DNA from: Aromatoleum toluolicum
GTDB taxonomy: Bacteria > Pseudomonadota > Gammaproteobacteria > Burkholderiales > Rhodocyclaceae
NCBI RefSeq assembly: GCF_012911005.2
Contig: NZ_WTVS01000031.1
Location: 1 to 63,050, forward strand
Reading direction: 5' to 3'
Length of the DNA stretch: 63,050 bases
Shown: in pieces, positions 62,809-63,050 of the stretch
Position numbering within the stretch: the first letter of the stretch is position 1
Layout of the letters: each line of letters begins with the position of its first letter
Notes under the pieces: model-generated
The model's database searches: none
What the model was told of the DNA's origin: nothing
Seen by the model: the letters and a program-made list of their open reading frames with translations, nothing else
Program-made: the position numbers and the translations under genes

Positions 62809-63050
62809 GGCTTGCTTCCCACTGGCAGGGTCTGGATCATGTTCAGAGGAAGGTAGACGAACGTCATGGTGGTGTCGGTGATGCTTTTCACTTTGTAACT
62901 GCCGTCCAGCACGTCGCCTTCGGTGACGGTGTAGGGGCGGTCGCCGCGCACGAGGAAGATGCGCACGCTGTGGCCGTCGGCGAGCTTGCCGAGATATTCG
63001 TAAGGGATGGGCGGCGCCGTCGGCGCCGGAGGCGGGGGCGGGGGGGCCGC
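62805..63050 (-). CDS. C-terminal part of a GspC/PilP-like periplasmic protein (start outside window)
   Basis: An open minus-strand frame enters from the window end and stops at TGA 62807-62805, overlapping the secretin ATG. The visible part is a Pro-rich linker, then IPYEYLGKLADGHSVRIFLV, an R-x-Y-TV-x-EGDVLDG segment and a Y-K-V-x-x-I turn, ending LPLNMIQTLPVGSKP. This resembles the beta domain of PilP/GspC-like proteins that dock to secretin N-domains, but the call rests on pattern only. Confidence 0.65.
   Translation of the reverse strand, partial: AAPPPPPPAPTAPPIPYEYLGKLADGHSVRIFLVRGDRPYTVTEGDVLDGSYKVKSITDTTMTFVYLPLNMIQTLPVGSKP

Overview
The window reads as chromosomal DNA of a high-GC betaproteobacterium. 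A Rhodocyclales relative (Azoarcus, Aromatoleum or Thauera type) is the best guess, from the gmk-rpoZ-spoT order, DUF3460, the Nap/NarXL/Ccm content and many c-type cytochromes. The genus is an inference from gene content only. I saw no rRNA, tRNA, CRISPR array, transposase or integrase.

Bases 1-13700 hold the least conventional part: a periplasmic redox and signalling locus in three transcription units. Unit one (+) has the end of a triheme c7-type cytochrome, an unknown helical exported protein, and a divergent CcmC/CcmD pair with a TlpA-type thioredoxin. Unit two (-) has a Sel1-repeat protein, a paralogue of the unknown helical protein, a soluble periplasmic protein with two PilJ-type helical domains, and a Tat-exported multicopper oxidase. 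Unit three (+) has a membrane histidine kinase, a sigma54-dependent response regulator, a second Sel1 protein, a small monoheme cytochrome c and two tandem beta-propeller proteins, closed by a clear terminator. Candidate sigma54 (-24/-12) promoters lie before units one and two, before the distant paralogue of the triheme cytochrome (45545), and before a retropepsin-like protein (55479). Near two of them is a related palindrome, TTCC(T/C)G-N4-C(A/G)GGAA. I propose that these genes form one regulon of the local kinase/regulator.

Bases 14022-30398 are a compact minus-strand respiratory block: narX-narL, napFDAGHBC and ccmABCDEFGHI. Only the nap/ccm junction carries an obvious terminator-like hairpin. 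The nap-ccm order is the same as at the E. coli nap-ccm locus. A perfect FNR-type box and an overlapping AAGATG-N11-CATCTT palindrome precede napF. A perfect 7-2-7 NarL/NarP palindrome lies between narX and a divergent DNR-like CRP/FNR regulator.

Bases 30399-44865 are mixed: the DNR-like regulator, an exonuclease/GIY-YIG fusion, DUF3460, a LysE exporter divergent from a MocR regulator, a CobW-type GTPase, spoT-rpoZ-gmk, a DUF2157/DUF4401/GDYXXLXY membrane operon, a PHB-depolymerase-like protein, a DnaJ-like protein and a FrnE-like DsbA. Bases 44883-58950 hold the second triheme cytochrome, creA, a lipoprotein with a duplicated domain, a TlpA/transglutaminase/hydrolase run, an LplT-PlsC fusion next to aas, an XRE regulator, the retropepsin, a PRC-barrel protein, the SPFH/NfeD pair and a cold-shock gene. 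Bases 58950-63050 hold part of a non-canonical type II secretion/type IV pilus-like system: three pseudopilin-like proteins, a lipoprotein secretin with a C-terminal cohesin-like domain, and the end of an upstream gene that runs off the window.
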